Shown: positions 42,161-52,700 of the stretch, piece after piece | Layout: the number at the start of each line of letters is the position of its first letter | How positions within the stretch are numbered: the stretch's first letter is position 1 | Notes under the pieces: generated by a model | The model's database searches: none | What the model was told of the DNA's origin: nothing | Seen by the model: the letters and a program-made list of their open reading frames with translations, nothing else | Made by a program: the position numbers and the translations under genes | NCBI GenBank assembly: GCA_030372985.1 | Contig: JAUCQB010000249.1 | Location: 1-64,000, forward strand | DNA from: Phycisphaerae bacterium | GTDB taxonomy: Bacteria; Planctomycetota; Phycisphaerae; UBA1845; PWPN01 | Direction: 5' to 3' | Length of the DNA: 64,000 nt

Positions 42161-45067
42161 ATGATGAGGCCATTCATTCGGAAACGCGTTGCCACACGCG
42201 GTGGCATCAGGCTCACAGGAATGGTCGGGGACCATGTCAGTGCGACAAGCTGCCGAGCGCGTTTTCAGTCCGCGCTGCTGGTGCTGGTCCTGCTGCCCGG
42301 CCTCGCATTTGGGCAAGACGGGAACCTCGTACAAAACGGTGATTTCAGCGAGGGATTCGCGGGCTGGACTCAACACCAGGTCGCAGGATCGCCGGGGTTT
42401 ACGGTCTGGGATACGAAATTCTGTCTTCCTGCGCAAACGGGCAACCCCTTCGTGGCGTTGAACACCTATTGGGGCGGGGACGGTTACATCGAGCAGCAGA
42501 TCACCCTGCCGGCCGGCCAGGCGACACTCACGTTCCGCACGTGGGGTCATCTCGACCCCGTGAGCGCCTCGGTCCGCGTCGTCGATGAGGACGGCGTGGA
42601 GCACGTGATCGGGTCGTTCACGCCGCCGCCCACCGAGTGGTCCGAAGACCCCTTTGACACGAGCGTGCCGCTTCAATGCACCGGGAATACCGACGTCACC
42701 AAGACGTATGATCTGTCGGCCTTCGCGGGCCAGACCATTCTCCTGCGTTTTCGGAGCACCTCCGGCGGAACGAATGGAACGTTTGCCGACTTCGACGACA
42801 TCACGATCCTGCCCGCGCCGGCCATGAAGGTGACTCTGAAAGCGATACCAAGCGCGGTCGAGGTCGGCGACGTCATTCGAGTGGATATGACCGTCGAGAA
42901 CCCCTCCGATCGGGATCTGACCGACGTGAAACCCGCGGCCCCTCTGGAGGCAGACGCGAGCGAGTGTGTTAATTTGAAAGACGGCCCGGATCCCGCCTCG
43001 GTCTCCGTCCTGGAGGCGGGTCGCAAGGAAATCTTCGTTTATACCTACGATGTCATCGCTCCCGGGTGCGTCGCATTTACCGGGCAGGCCAGGAGCACCG
43101 ACGAGTCAGGAACGACGTTGACTTCGGCCGCGGTTACCAGCAACACGGTGCGAATTCATCCGATTGTGCGCGTGACCAAGGTCACTTGTGCCGAGCCGGA
43201 CGACGATCAGCTCGTTCCCGCGGACAAGATCGAGTTGAAAATCCACATGGAGAAGCTCTGCGACGTTGATATTCAGCCATTGCGCGTGCAGCTCGCCTCA
43301 GGCGGCCTGCTGTTCATATCGCCCGAAGAGATCACGCCCGACAACGTGCCGGCCGGCACCGGTGAGTTTGTGGTGACGGCCGAGGGGCATATGGCGGACG
43401 AGAACAACGCCCGGATCAAGGCCGACTTGCTCGAAGCGGATGACGGCGAGAAGCCGATATCGCTGAAGGACCAGCTGGTGGCCTCCCTTCGCTGGTTCGA
43501 GGACGGCACCGAAGTCTCGGACTCACAGCTTCTGTCGCTGACCAAGGAGGACGGCACCGTTTGGGAGATCACCTATCCCGACTTCGCCAAGCTGACGGGC
43601 GAGCCGGCCACGGCCACGAGTTCACCCGGCCTCGAGACCGAGTACTACCGCATCGGCCCCTACTCCCTCGGTCGGCGCGGCGGGGGCGAGTATCGCCAGA
43701 ACGGGCTCGTTCGGAAATGGGCCCTGAAGGCGGCGCGCTACGAGGTGGCCGACGATACCATGCCCGACAAACCCGCCGAGGCAATGGGCCATCTCGCACA
43801 GTTCCTGGCCAACAAGATACCCTTTGCATGGACGGACGGGCTGCAACTCAGCTTCGCGGAGGAACTCGCCACGGCCTTCGAGAGCGGCGGCTCGGTTGCC
43901 AAGCACGCGTGCATCGGCAAAGCGCTGGCGCTGGGCGCTTTCGCGCGGACGCTGAGCTTCCGCGTCCGTGAGACCGACAACGCCATGCTGTTCCACAAGC
44001 TCCACGGGCCGGTGTGGGCACAACATGCGGCCGACCAGGTCTGGCACGACGGGCAATGGCAGTGGTACGACATCACTTTCATATTCGGGAATAAGGGCAA
44101 GGTGGTCCGCAACTATCCTGACTTTTACTTCACGCAGCGATTCGGCATCTTTCCGTACGTCAGAATCCGAACGTGGTTCGGATACCAGGCTACCGTACCG
44201 GTGGGGAACGCCTTCGAACTGTTCGGCCAGGAACATGGCCAGGAAACCAGCGTGGGTGAACTGGCCCAGGAGCAGTACTGGCAGCTCTTCGGCGATTACG
44301 AGAAGAACCAGGGGGCAGCAGGCGGCAAGGGAACGGTACACGTGCAGGCCAACTCGCCTTGCACCATGCGCTACGTGGATGCGCAGGGTCGGCAGGTCGG
44401 AGCGACTGGGCCGATCACGAGCGCGGATTATCCCACCATCGACTCCGCCGGGCCGCCGGAGGGCGCTGCCTGGGTCTGCGAAGTCGAGGGCGCGATGTAC
44501 ATACCGCCCGACACGCCGATCACGCGCGACAGCGGCGATCCGAATGCCGGTTACCTCATGAAAGAGGAAATCGTCATCCCGGCCGATCAGGTCACCGATG
44601 AGTTTTCGCTGCTGGTCACCGGCACGGGTGAGGGCGACTATGAGATCGAGATGTGGACGGAGAACCAGGACGGCACCGAGCTGCAGGTGTTGTTTTCACA
44701 CAGCGGCCAGATGACGACGGACCAACAGACGCAACTCGACCTGGCGGCCGCGGCCGACGGTCAGTCCATCAGCATTGCCCTTGACCTGTGTCCAGGGGAT
44801 CCCGACAAGTCCAGCGAAGGAGAGTGCGGTTGTGGCGTGGCGGATACGGACAGCGACGGCGATAACGTGCTCAACTGCTTCGACAACTGCGACGACGACG
44901 CCAATCCCGACCAGGTGGACACGGACGGTGACGACATCGGCGACGCCTGCGACCCGTGCCCGAATGGCGGGGAATGGAAGCGCGGCGCCTGCGGTGGCGG
45001 CACCTGCCAGGCCATGGCAATGGGCGTGATCGCCCTGATGTTTGTCCGTCGCCGACGGTTGCGATGA
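42161..45067 (+). CDS. Large secreted transglutaminase-like protein with thrombospondin type-3 repeats and C-terminal sorting tail
   Basis: A 968-residue exported protein (hydrophobic leader ALLVLVLLPGLAFGQ). Residues ~60-220 form a jelly-roll carbohydrate-binding-type domain (NGDFSEGFAGWTQHQVAG onwards). After Ig-like repeats there is a transglutaminase/papain-type core: ACIGKALALGAFARTL (Cys), VWAQHAADQVW (His) and WQWYDITFIFG (Asp). Near the C-terminus are calcium-binding type-3 thrombospondin repeats (DTDSDGDNVLNCFDNCDDD, DTDGDDIGDACDPCPN) and a tail of Cys-Gly-rich sequence, a hydrophobic helix (MAMGVIALMFV) and RRRRLR, like the MYXO-CTERM/GlyGly-CTERM sorting signals. Possibly cross-links or hydrolyses extracellular proteins. 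Confidence 0.75.
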   Translation: MMRPFIRKRVATRGGIRLTGMVGDHVSATSCRARFQSALLVLVLLPGLAFGQDGNLVQNGDFSEGFAGWTQHQVAGSPGFTVWDTKFCLPAQTGNPFVALNTYWGGDGYIEQQITLPAGQATLTFRTWGHLDPVSASVRVVDEDGVEHVIGSFTPPPTEWSEDPFDTSVPLQCTGNTDVTKTYDLSAFAGQTILLRFRSTSGGTNGTFADFDDITILPAPAMKVTLKAIPSAVEVGDVIRVDMTVENPSDRDLTDVKPAAPLEADASECVNLKDGPDPASVSVLEAGRKEIFVYTYDVIAPGCVAFTGQARSTDESGTTLTSAAVTSNTVRIHPIVRVTKVTCAEPDDDQLVPADKIELKIHMEKLCDVDIQPLRVQLASGGLLFISPEEITPDNVPAGTGEFVVTAEGHMADENNARIKADLLEADDGEKPISLKDQLVASLRWFEDGTEVSDSQLLSLTKEDGTVWEITYPDFAKLTGEPATATSSPGLETEYYRIGPYSLGRRGGGEYRQNGLVRKWALKAARYEVADDTMPDKPAEAMGHLAQFLANKIPFAWTDGLQLSFAEELATAFESGGSVAKHACIGKALALGAFARTLSFRVRETDNAMLFHKLHGPVWAQHAADQVWHDGQWQWYDITFIFGNKGKVVRNYPDFYFTQRFGIFPYVRIRTWFGYQATVPVGNAFELFGQEHGQETSVGELAQEQYWQLFGDYEKNQGAAGGKGTVHVQANSPCTMRYVDAQGRQVGATGPITSADYPTIDSAGPPEGAAWVCEVEGAMYIPPDTPITRDSGDPNAGYLMKEEIVIPADQVTDEFSLLVTGTGEGDYEIEMWTENQDGTELQVLFSHSGQMTTDQQTQLDLAAAADGQSISIALDLCPGDPDKSSEGECGCGVADTDSDGDNVLNCFDNCDDDANPDQVDTDGDDIGDACDPCPNGGEWKRGACGGGTCQAMAMGVIALMFVRRRRLR

Positions 45068-46169
45068 CCAGGAGCTTTTCTGCCTCTTGCAGCGTTACCT
45101 GAACACTCGAAACGCTCCGCCCGGCGATCCGCGCTGCGCCAACGGATGGACCCCAATGAGGGGGGGCATCCCACCGCTTTCACGATCTTGAGTTCCTGTA
45201 ACCTCCTGTTCGCAGTGGTGTTATGTAAGATACACCGGGCGGATGGATCCGTCCAGACAGGAGATTTCCATTCACTGTTGAGCAGGGCTCGGACCTGAGG
45301 CCGGTCGCCGGCGGTTCGGAGCATGCCGATCCGGATACACCGGCTGGCCAGCGTCGGGGGCAGCTCACCGATGCTGACAAGGGCCTTCGGACCGCAAACG
45401 TCGAAGCGAACCGAACGATATCCTCGCCCTGCTGAAGGAATCGGACTGGTTGAAGGGGCCTGCGGAGCGGCCGGCTTATCCTCTGTCCCGCCAGGGATCC
45501 CTCTCAGCGGTTGCAGGCGGACGCGCAGGCTGGTCTGGCGCTTGCGGCCACAGACAAGGTTCCTGCCCAGCCAGTGTCGCTATCGTGTGGGGCACATGGC
45601 TTGGATTTGCTTGTCTGCTAGGGCTCAGGAGGGCAATCGTTAAGGGTTTAACGCCTTGGCGCCGACTACCCAACGACAATCCACCGAGCAGGCAGATCGC
45701 CCGGTAAGCACTAGGGACTCATAAAGCTCTGACATCGCATTCAGTTGTTTCCAGCCTCCTGGCGTCCTATTCGCATCATTATCGGCACTGCCGTTACTTC
45801 GCATTTCTTCAGGTGATTCCCCCTTGACTTCTGCCCATGAGAAGGGAAGGATCTCCAGACATTTCTCATGTGGGCGGTCGTCCGGAGGGCAGGCTGGGTG
45901 CGTTGTCCTCGTGTAGCAACCGCCCCCGGCCCGCACGGCGAGCCGGGTTCCCGCAGTCGCCTGGGGCGCAACGCGGGTCCAAGGAATCCGCGGGCCAGGA
46001 CAGGTTGAGCTCTGAGGGCAACAGAACAAGAGATTTGAACCCGGCGGCAGGACGAGCCGGGTCTATGATCGGACGCGTGTCCGGCAAGTGAGGGGTTAAG
46101 AACGCCCAACCCGGAACAGGGACGGATTCTGGCGGGCGAGCTCTCCATCACGGAGAGAAGGGAGAAGTC
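45068..46169. other. 1.1-kb gap, no gene recognised; long leader of a pilin
   Basis: No coding region is convincing. The last ~300 bp are rich in GC hairpins, including an inverted repeat around 45833-45874 and several 'ccgggt/cccgg' stems, and end in the strong GGAGAAGGGAGAAG before the pilin ATG. It may be a structured 5' leader or a small RNA, but no known riboswitch core was recognised. Confidence 0.35.
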
Positions 46170-46346
46170 ATGAGGAATCTGATCAACCGAGCCAAGATGT
46201 TTGCCGCCTGCGAAAATGGCGCCACCGCGACCGAGTACGCGGTCATGCTGGCGCTGATCATTATTGCCGCCCTGACGGCCATTACGAGTCTGGGTAACCG
46301 CGTGAGTGCGATCTTCACTGAGATCACCACGGCCATGGGTGGCTGA
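46170..46346 (+). CDS. Flp-family type IVb pilin
   Basis: A 58-residue pilin-like protein. After a short basic leader comes GATATEYAVMLALIIIAALTA: prepilin peptidase would cut after Gly17, giving a mature start with Glu at position +5, followed by a hydrophobic helix. This is the Flp/Fap (tight-adherence) pilin pattern. It is too short for length-based gene finders and has a purine-rich ribosome site directly upstream. No Tad export genes are in the window, so they must be elsewhere. It may form adhesive or conductive pili, relevant to the cytochromes in this genome, but that link is inference. Confidence 0.85.
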   Translation: MRNLINRAKMFAACENGATATEYAVMLALIIIAALTAITSLGNRVSAIFTEITTAMGG

Positions 46347-46465
46347 TCGGGCGACACAGGGCCGCCGCGATGACAGCAGCGGCCGCCCGCATTTCGTTCT
46401 CCTCGGGCCGGTCACCCCGGCTCGAGCTGGAAGCGCGATGACATCAGCATAGCGCGAAACACAGA

Positions 46466-46501
46466 TGTGGGCGTCTGTTCCAGACAGAGCAGACGCCCAC
46501 A
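46466..46501 (+). terminator. Strong 12-bp hairpin downstream of the pilin
   Basis: A near-perfect inverted repeat: TGTGGGCGTCTG and CAGACGCCCACA flank an 12-base loop, about 120 bp after the pilin stop. It has no T-run, so it could be a rho-independent terminator lacking a tail, or an attenuator. It lies just before the transposase element. Confidence 0.5.
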
Positions 46502-46520
46502 CGCCTTTCCCGGCAGGTAT

Positions 46521-46540
46521 AATAGGGACAGTCACCTATT
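46521..46540 (+). repeat. Left inverted repeat of the RAYT unit
   Basis: AATAGGGACAGTCACCTATT. It pairs with 47274-47293 with a single mismatch near the end. The transposase stop is inside it. Confidence 0.7.
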
Positions 46541-47236
46541 TTCATCCTTCTGGCGAGTTTGCTTCTTGACTGTCTTCCTCGGACGCCCGACGGGCAAGGG
46601 ACGCAGTCGCCGGCCCAGTTTGCGCTCCAGCCTACTCAGGATGCTGTCCGTGGCCAGCGGACGGCCGGTGTGCGTGCTGGCCCGGATCAGCCCGGCCACG
46701 TCCTCGTCGTCTCTGGCCCGCAGGGCGTTCCGCCATCGTCCCGGTTTCCACTCGCGCTGCCAGGCCGTCAGGTCCAGCAGTTCCGACGGGTCGGCCTGGC
46801 CGGTGTGGGCGGCCGCACTCGACCATTCATACCGCCACGCCTGCCGCAGCAGCCTCGCCCGAACCGGGTTCCGCTCGACATACGCCAGGGCTCGCCAGAG
46901 ATGCGTCTCGTCCAGCACGCAGGAGTAGAAGCGGTTCTGCCACAGGTGCCCGCTTCGCTTGTGGAAGCGGTTGATGTACTGACTGTACAGGAAATGCGTC
47001 CGCCCGACCGCCTTGGCCAGCGACTCCTCGCGGGCGGGTGCCGCCACCAGATGCACATGATTGGTCATCAGGCAGTAGCCCAGGACCTGCAGCCCGTACA
47101 CCTCCGACTGCTCCTTCAGGAACTTCAGGTACGCCCGACGGTCATCATCGACAAAGAACACATCCTGGCGGTTGTTGCCCCGCTGCGTGACATGGTGCGG
47201 CCACCCCGGAACCACGATCCGTGCGACTCTCGGCAT
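46532..47236 (-). CDS. Y1-type (RAYT/IS200-like) transposase
   Basis: A 234-residue tyrosine transposase of the REP-associated kind. Conserved: N-terminal PRVARIVVPGWPHHVTQRGNN, HVHLVAAP with the HUH-type metal-binding pair in YCLMTNHVHLV, and the catalytic-Tyr region SQYINRFHKRSGHLWQNRFY. RAYTs move or maintain REP palindromes. The C-terminus is basic (VGRPRKTVKKQTRQK). The catalytic tyrosine (in SQYINRFH) is intact. It lies inside a pair of inverted repeats, so it is likely functional. Confidence 0.88.
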   Translation of the reverse strand: MPRVARIVVPGWPHHVTQRGNNRQDVFFVDDDRRAYLKFLKEQSEVYGLQVLGYCLMTNHVHLVAAPAREESLAKAVGRTHFLYSQYINRFHKRSGHLWQNRFYSCVLDETHLWRALAYVERNPVRARLLRQAWRYEWSSAAAHTGQADPSELLDLTAWQREWKPGRWRNALRARDDEDVAGLIRASTHTGRPLATDSILSRLERKLGRRLRPLPVGRPRKTVKKQTRQKDENR

Positions 47237-47273
47237 GCCCCCACACTATACCCCGGGCCCACCCAGTGTCAAT

Positions 47274-47293
47274 AATAGGTGACTGTCCCTAAT
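47274..47293 (-). repeat. Right inverted repeat of the RAYT unit
   Basis: AATAGGTGACTGTCCCTAAT, the inverted partner of the left end. Just outside it an 11-bp direct repeat CCTAGTATTGG occurs twice (47297-47307 and 47310-47320). Confidence 0.7.
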
Positions 47294-47410
47294 ATTCCTA
47301 GTATTGGTCCCTAGTATTGGGCCGGTCGATCCGGGCTGTGCAGTCTAACGTTCCGCGTCCTGTAGATCCCAGATACCTTTCTCTTTGCCGGTCATGCAGA
47401 GGGCGGGGTG

Positions 47411-48457
47411 CTACTCGATCGTCAGCTTCGGGGTGGTCATCTCTTGGGGCAGAGCGATCCGCGTGAAACGCTCGACGTTGCCCTGGCTGCCGACCCATAC
47501 GCTGGCGCGGCCCGGCGAAAGAGCCAGGCCGGCCGTGTCCAGCTTGCCGGGAGCGAGTTCCTGCACGACCTTCTGATCGCTGAGCCGCAGCACCCGGAAC
47601 CGCCCGTCGGAGCCGAGGGCCGCCAGGTAGGCCGAGTCGTTGGTGAACTCAGCGGCAGTCACGCCGACCAGGCCGCGGCCGCCCGGCCCCGATTCTCCCG
47701 GCCGCGTCGACCACACGCTCTTGTGCCCGGCATAGAGTGTCAACCGTCCCGAATCGTCCTGCACGACGAACTGCTCCCCATCGGGCAGATACCGAACCAG
47801 CGTCGCAACCTGACCGACACGCTCCTTCTGACGCCACATGATCCTGCATCGCAAATAGTCAATCTCCATCGCGCCGCAATCCGTGCCGACAAGCAGGTGG
47901 CGTCCGCCGGGGCGAGCGTCGAGACTGAGGACCCGCGCTTCCTTGAGCGTCTTGGCCAGCGCCTGGAAATCGCTGCCTTCGTACAGGATATCCTGCCTGC
48001 GGTCCGGGATGCGCCGCACGAGGGTCCCGTCCCGAAGCGAGATGACGTCCACCACCCCGGTGCCGCCGCAGGCGATGTGGGCTCCGTCGTCAAGGAACGC
48101 GACGGCCCCGCGATCGTCTCCCCCGCCGGGTACGGAGGCGACCAGGGGCGCGGCGGCGGCTGAGGCCGTGTTCCATACCCGGCAATCCCCAGCCGTGCCC
48201 ACCGTGGCGACATAGTCACCCTCGGGGCTCACTCGCAGCTCGCGCACCGGGCCGCGATGCGAGCCGAGCACGCGGATGACGTCCTGTGTCTCGGGGTCAC
48301 AGAGCAGGATGCGATGATTTGCGTCAACGCCAACCAGTTGCTCCGGCGATCCGGGTACCATGGCGGCGAAGCGCATGCGGATGTTGTGCGGCTCCTGGCA
48401 GCCGAGAAGCGCGCCGGTGAGCACGATTGCGAGGCTGGCGATGATCCGCTTTCCCAT
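47411..48457 (-). CDS. Beta-propeller lipoprotein
   Basis: A 348-residue lipoprotein (ATG 48457, lipobox TGALLGC). The body shows WD-type repeats: LGSHRGPVRELRVSPEGDYVATVGTAGDCRVWN, VAFLDDGAHIACGGTGVVDVISL and others ending in W/V-x-V. No catalytic residues seen. It lies 51 bp downstream of the TPR lipoprotein in the same operon, which is downstream of the giant protein. A regulatory, scaffolding or partner-binding role in the outer envelope is likely. The start is the internal ATG because the ribosome site CAGGAG lies just upstream. Confidence 0.75.
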   Translation of the reverse strand: MGKRIIASLAIVLTGALLGCQEPHNIRMRFAAMVPGSPEQLVGVDANHRILLCDPETQDVIRVLGSHRGPVRELRVSPEGDYVATVGTAGDCRVWNTASAAAAPLVASVPGGGDDRGAVAFLDDGAHIACGGTGVVDVISLRDGTLVRRIPDRRQDILYEGSDFQALAKTLKEARVLSLDARPGGRHLLVGTDCGAMEIDYLRCRIMWRQKERVGQVATLVRYLPDGEQFVVQDDSGRLTLYAGHKSVWSTRPGESGPGGRGLVGVTAAEFTNDSAYLAALGSDGRFRVLRLSDQKVVQELAPGKLDTAGLALSPGRASVWVGSQGNVERFTRIALPQEMTTPKLTIE

Positions 48458-48508
48458 GATTCTTGCTCCTGATGGATTCGGTTCGACCAAAGGCCCTCAC
48501 GCCAAACA

Positions 48509-49690
48509 TCACCGGCCCGGCTGAGACTCGGCCGCAAGCGCGCTGCGAAGCTTATCGAGCATCTGCTTGAGAATCACGTTGTCGGGGTTGTGCCGGATGG
48601 CGGCCTCGAGCACCTCGACGGCCTTGGCGTACCGGCCCTGTTTCACGTAGAGGTTGGCGAGCTGCGCCGACGGCGCCGGCAGCTTGGGCGCGAGCCCGAT
48701 CGCTTCCTCCAGCAGCTTGATCGCCTCCTCAATCTTGTTCTCGGCAGCCAGGGCCGAGGCCTTCGCGGCCAGCTCGGCGGCTTTCGCCTCGGGCGAATCG
48801 CTCGCGGGCGGCGGCGGAGGAGGGGCGGGTTGCTCGGGGGCCGAGTCCGGCGGCTCTTGTAGCGGCGGCGCGACTCGGGGACCGGTGTCGGTCGTCGATT
48901 CAGGCGTCGGGCCGCCGGCCACCGCCCGTGACGCACGTTCCAGATCTTCGAGGTACTTGTCGAAACGCGGCCGGCGGGGGTCACCCTCGGGCAGGGCCGC
49001 CAGCGCTTTGCGCATCGCCATGCGCGCCAGGCCGTTCTCGTTCTGCGCCTGGTAACAGCCCGCGAGCGAGCAGAATATATCCGGCCCCCAGGTGCTCGGG
49101 CCGATCGAAGCCGCATGGCGCAGCACCTGGATGGCCGCGTCATGCCGACCCTGCGACGCCTCGGCGGCGGCCAGGGCACTCAAGCCCTGGAGCAGTTGCT
49201 GGTTGACCGGCCGTCGCACGGCCAGGAGCCCCCGAGCCGCCTGGGCTGTCTCGGCGGCACGCTTGGCCTCGACCAGCAAAACCACCGCCCGCCAGGCCGC
49301 GGGGACGTGACGCGGGTTGACCGCCAGCGCGTCGAGGTAGGCGGCAATCGCCTCGTCTTTCCTGTTCGCATACAAGAGTAACTCACCACGGGCGAAGTGA
49401 TGCCCGTCCGCCAGCGAGCGATCCCGATCCGCCGCCAGTTGAAAGGAGTCGATCGCCAGATCAAGGTAGGCTGGTGACTTCGACTTCACGTACACCTCGG
49501 TGGCCGCAACCCCCACGCGGGCATACGAGACACCATCGAGATCGCGGGGGCGGCCCAGGTCGGCAAACTTCTCGGTCACGGCGGCCCATTGCCCCTGGTT
49601 GAAGGCCGCATGCATCTCGCGCAAGGCATCTGGCGGGCCGCAGCCCACGATGCCCCCGAGAATGATCAGGCAGCAGACACAACAACGCAT
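48509..49690 (-). CDS. TPR-repeat lipoprotein
   Basis: A 393-residue lipoprotein starting at ATG 49690 (GGAGG seven bases upstream; leader MRCCVCCLIILGGIVGC with lipobox). The body has TPR-like helical pairs (for example SYARVGVAATEVYVKSKSPAYLDLA, DEAIAAYLDALAVNPRHVPAAW), then a Pro/Ser/Glu-rich linker (APPLQEPPDSAPEQPAPPPPPP) and a final TPR module (ANLYVKQGRYAKAVEVLEAAIRHNPDN). Likely a binding scaffold for envelope proteins. It is 29 bp from the giant gene upstream and on the same strand. Confidence 0.78.
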   Translation of the reverse strand: MRCCVCCLIILGGIVGCGPPDALREMHAAFNQGQWAAVTEKFADLGRPRDLDGVSYARVGVAATEVYVKSKSPAYLDLAIDSFQLAADRDRSLADGHHFARGELLLYANRKDEAIAAYLDALAVNPRHVPAAWRAVVLLVEAKRAAETAQAARGLLAVRRPVNQQLLQGLSALAAAEASQGRHDAAIQVLRHAASIGPSTWGPDIFCSLAGCYQAQNENGLARMAMRKALAALPEGDPRRPRFDKYLEDLERASRAVAGGPTPESTTDTGPRVAPPLQEPPDSAPEQPAPPPPPPASDSPEAKAAELAAKASALAAENKIEEAIKLLEEAIGLAPKLPAPSAQLANLYVKQGRYAKAVEVLEAAIRHNPDNVILKQMLDKLRSALAAESQPGR

Positions 49691-49719
49691 GGAGATACCT
49701 CCCATGACAAGCACCGGGT

Positions 49720-52700
49720 TTACGGGCTTCCGCCGTCTCCCGGCGGCTGGTTCGGCTGATTCTGAGCCGGCGGCTTGTAAGTAATCACGCAACTGGCCTT
49801 CTGGCCCGGCTTCTCGATCCACCAGCTCTGGGTCTGCCGGGAGACCTCGATCGCACCCTTGAACGTGATTGCCGCCGTATTCGGCCCTGATTCGCTTGAG
49901 ACGGATTCTATCGTGAAGATGACCTCATCGCGATCGGCCGGGATCATCAAGTGGAAGTCCTTGCCCGGGATGGGCATCTTCCAGCCGCTGATCACGCGCG
50001 CCCCGTCCACGTAGACGTTGATGACGTCGTCCTCGAGGCCGCCGTTATCCCAGATCCGGTAGTCCACCCGCCGCGACGCCACGGTGATGTCCTCCAGCGT
50101 CGACCCGGAGCGTTTACGCCCTTTGAATCGGAAACGCAGGGGCTTGAGATCCAGTTTGGCCCGCGGCTGGCGGCCGGCCCGGTAGAACTCCAGTATAGCC
50201 TCGGCGGTATAGAGTCCGTCGTAGTCATCTTTCTTGAAAACGTAAGATGCAAAGTAGGCCCTGCCCTGGTTCTCCCGCAGGTTGACCACAGCGGGCAACC
50301 GGACGGTCGTCCGGCCGGTATCGGGGCTCATCCACGTCAGGGTCCCGCGCATGTTGCAGTCGACGGGCACGTCGGTGACGTGAAACGCGATCCGGGCAGT
50401 TGGACGATCCGTATCCTTGAGAAACTCGTAGACCGGCGCCCCCTTCACGTTGCCCGGCGGATGCTGGATCTGGTAGCAGTCCTCCAGGCCCCTGAATGAG
50501 ACCTGCGGCTGGACGATCTCGAACCGGCCTTCGGCGAAGAAGACGGGGGACCCGGGCTTCAGGACATCGATGCCGTCAGCGTCCTTGACGTCCACCACCT
50601 CGTGACGGACGACCCACGTGCCGTGCTCGATCGGCGGCTTAAGGCTCAGCATCTTGATCGTGTTGTGGGGCCCGCCTCCCGACACGGTGATGCGGTCGTT
50701 GATCTGCCACCGCAGCGTCTTGCCGCCCGGCGAAGTCAAAATGAAGCGGTGGGTCACCGTGATCAGTTCTGGCCCGTAGACTTCGCTGACCTCCAGCGGC
50801 GAGTCGACCCGCAGATTGGCGTCGTCCCAGAACTTCTGGCCTGCGAGCATCCGGTTGTTCTCACGCACGTCGTAGAACGCCATGGGCTTGAACGAAGCAG
50901 CGCCCAGCCCCTCTTCCTGGACGTGGAACGCGATTTCGTTCTTCGCGACTTCCGTGCGATACCGCCCGGTTCGGGAAACCACTTGCACGTGCAGGAAGGC
51001 CACGTGGTCGCCGCGGAAGATCTGCTTGCCGACCCAGCGCGGAGCCAGTTCGCCGCGACTCGAGAGGTCCAGCGTGAGCGAGCTCACCTCATGTTTGTCA
51101 CCGGTGATCGGGACGACCTGCTGGAGCAGCCGGCGGATCTTGCCTTTTTCGATGTAGCCGGTCTCGATGTGAACCTTCATGCCGGGATAGAGGCTGTCGA
51201 CCTTGACCACAGGCATGAGCTTCACCGCCATGGCCCGGGCGAAGAAGGTCTCGGGCATCCTGACGTCGTTGTCGCCGCGGCGGATGCGCTGGAGCATGAA
51301 CGACGATTTGAACTCGACTGCCTGGACCTCCGCCTGCTCGGCCAGGCTGTCCAGCAGACCAGGGTCGATCGGCGGCTTGGTGCCGTCGCTGCCGTTATCA
51401 CCGGGTTGCGAGCCGGGCTGTGAGCCGGGCTGAGACGCGGACTGGCTGGCCGCCCCACCGGGCTGGCTGGCCGTCGTCGAAGTGCCGGCATCCCGATCAG
51501 GGTTCGGCTCGACCTGGATGAGGTCCCAGACCGAAGTCTCGTCGCTGAGCCGCTCGGGCTTGAAGAAGTCCGCTTGCGGCGCCGGGTTCTTCACCCGGGC
51601 ATAGAGGAGATACGTGCCGAGCGCGGCGCCCGATGCGTTCCACTCGCCGCTGCAACTGTACTCGCCGGTGCCGGCGGAAACCTCCCTGGCCTCGGCGGTG
51701 ATGGGCCGGAAGCTGCTCGCCCGGTACTGGCCCTGCTCTTCTTCCTTGATGTAGCCGACCTCGAGCGTCTCAGGCTTGGGCCCGCCCGTCGAAGCCAACA
51801 CCGTGAACTTGGCGGTGCCCAGCTTACCCTTGTAGACGATGTGGGTGTCGCGGATGAGGCTGGTGCCGTCCAACAGGTTGATGTCACTCTTCTGGCCGTC
51901 GAGCTCGCGTTCGAGGACGGCCGTCGCGAAGCGAGCTTCAGGCGTCGGGGCCGACACCACCTCGATCGAGCCCCGGGCGACCTCGAAGTACCGGATGCCT
52001 TCCTTCTTCGATTCAGCCACGACAAAGGGCACGTAAGTTTCGATCTCTCGCGGCACATGGTAGCGGAGCTTTTCCTCCACGGGCTGGCTCGGATCGGGCG
52101 AGTCGATCGTTTTCCAGGATGCAACGCTGGCCAGCGAGCGCCAGAGTCGCTCGTCGTTGGGCTCGCTGGAAGCCGCCGCCCCGCCGGCCGGCGGTGCGTC
52201 CGGCGGTGCGTCCGGCGGAGCCGGATTCGCGTTTGACGCGCCGTCGTCCGCCGTCGGCGCCGGTGCCGCGCCGGCCGTGGGCGTGGGCTCGGCGAGCAAC
52301 GTGGCCGAAGAGACAAGATGACGCTGCCAGCACGAGCCCTCGCCGAGCAGATCGATCACCGCCTGCCTGGGAATCAGACCGACGCCGATGCGCTCGATAC
52401 CGGTGTATTCGTCGGAGGCCTGGCCCGCGATCTTGAGCTCGTAGCCGTGCCCGGCAGCGATGCGGGTGGCAACCGACTCGGCATCCCATTCGCCCAGCGA
52501 GGCGTCCGGAGCATCACTGTGACAGACGGCGACCTTGTCGACCAGGGCCGCCCCGCCGACAACCGTCACTTCGATCTCGTCCGAGCCAATCGCCTTGCGG
52601 GCTTCGCTCGCGTCGTAGACCCGGACCGAGACCTTCACTTTCTGACCCGGAGTCAGATCACTGAGCTTGAGACCCACCCCTTCCCGATCGCCGATGTTGG

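Larger units (their letters stand above)
46521..47293. mobile_element. RAYT-type transposase unit with terminal inverted repeats
   Basis: The unit is bounded by 20-bp inverted repeats AATAGGGACAGTCACCTATT (46521-46540) and its near-perfect complement AATAGGTGACTGTCCCTAAT (47274-47293). The transposase gene lies inside, and its stop codon falls in the left repeat. This is the layout of a REP-associated tyrosine transposase with flanking palindromic REP-like ends. It is an independent insertion between the pilin and the 47411 gene; no target-site duplication was identified. Confidence 0.7.

Noticed and set aside
45840-46090. RNase P RNA or cyclic-di-GMP riboswitch
   Set aside because: Neither core signature (for example the conserved P4 strands or the GEMM core) could be found.
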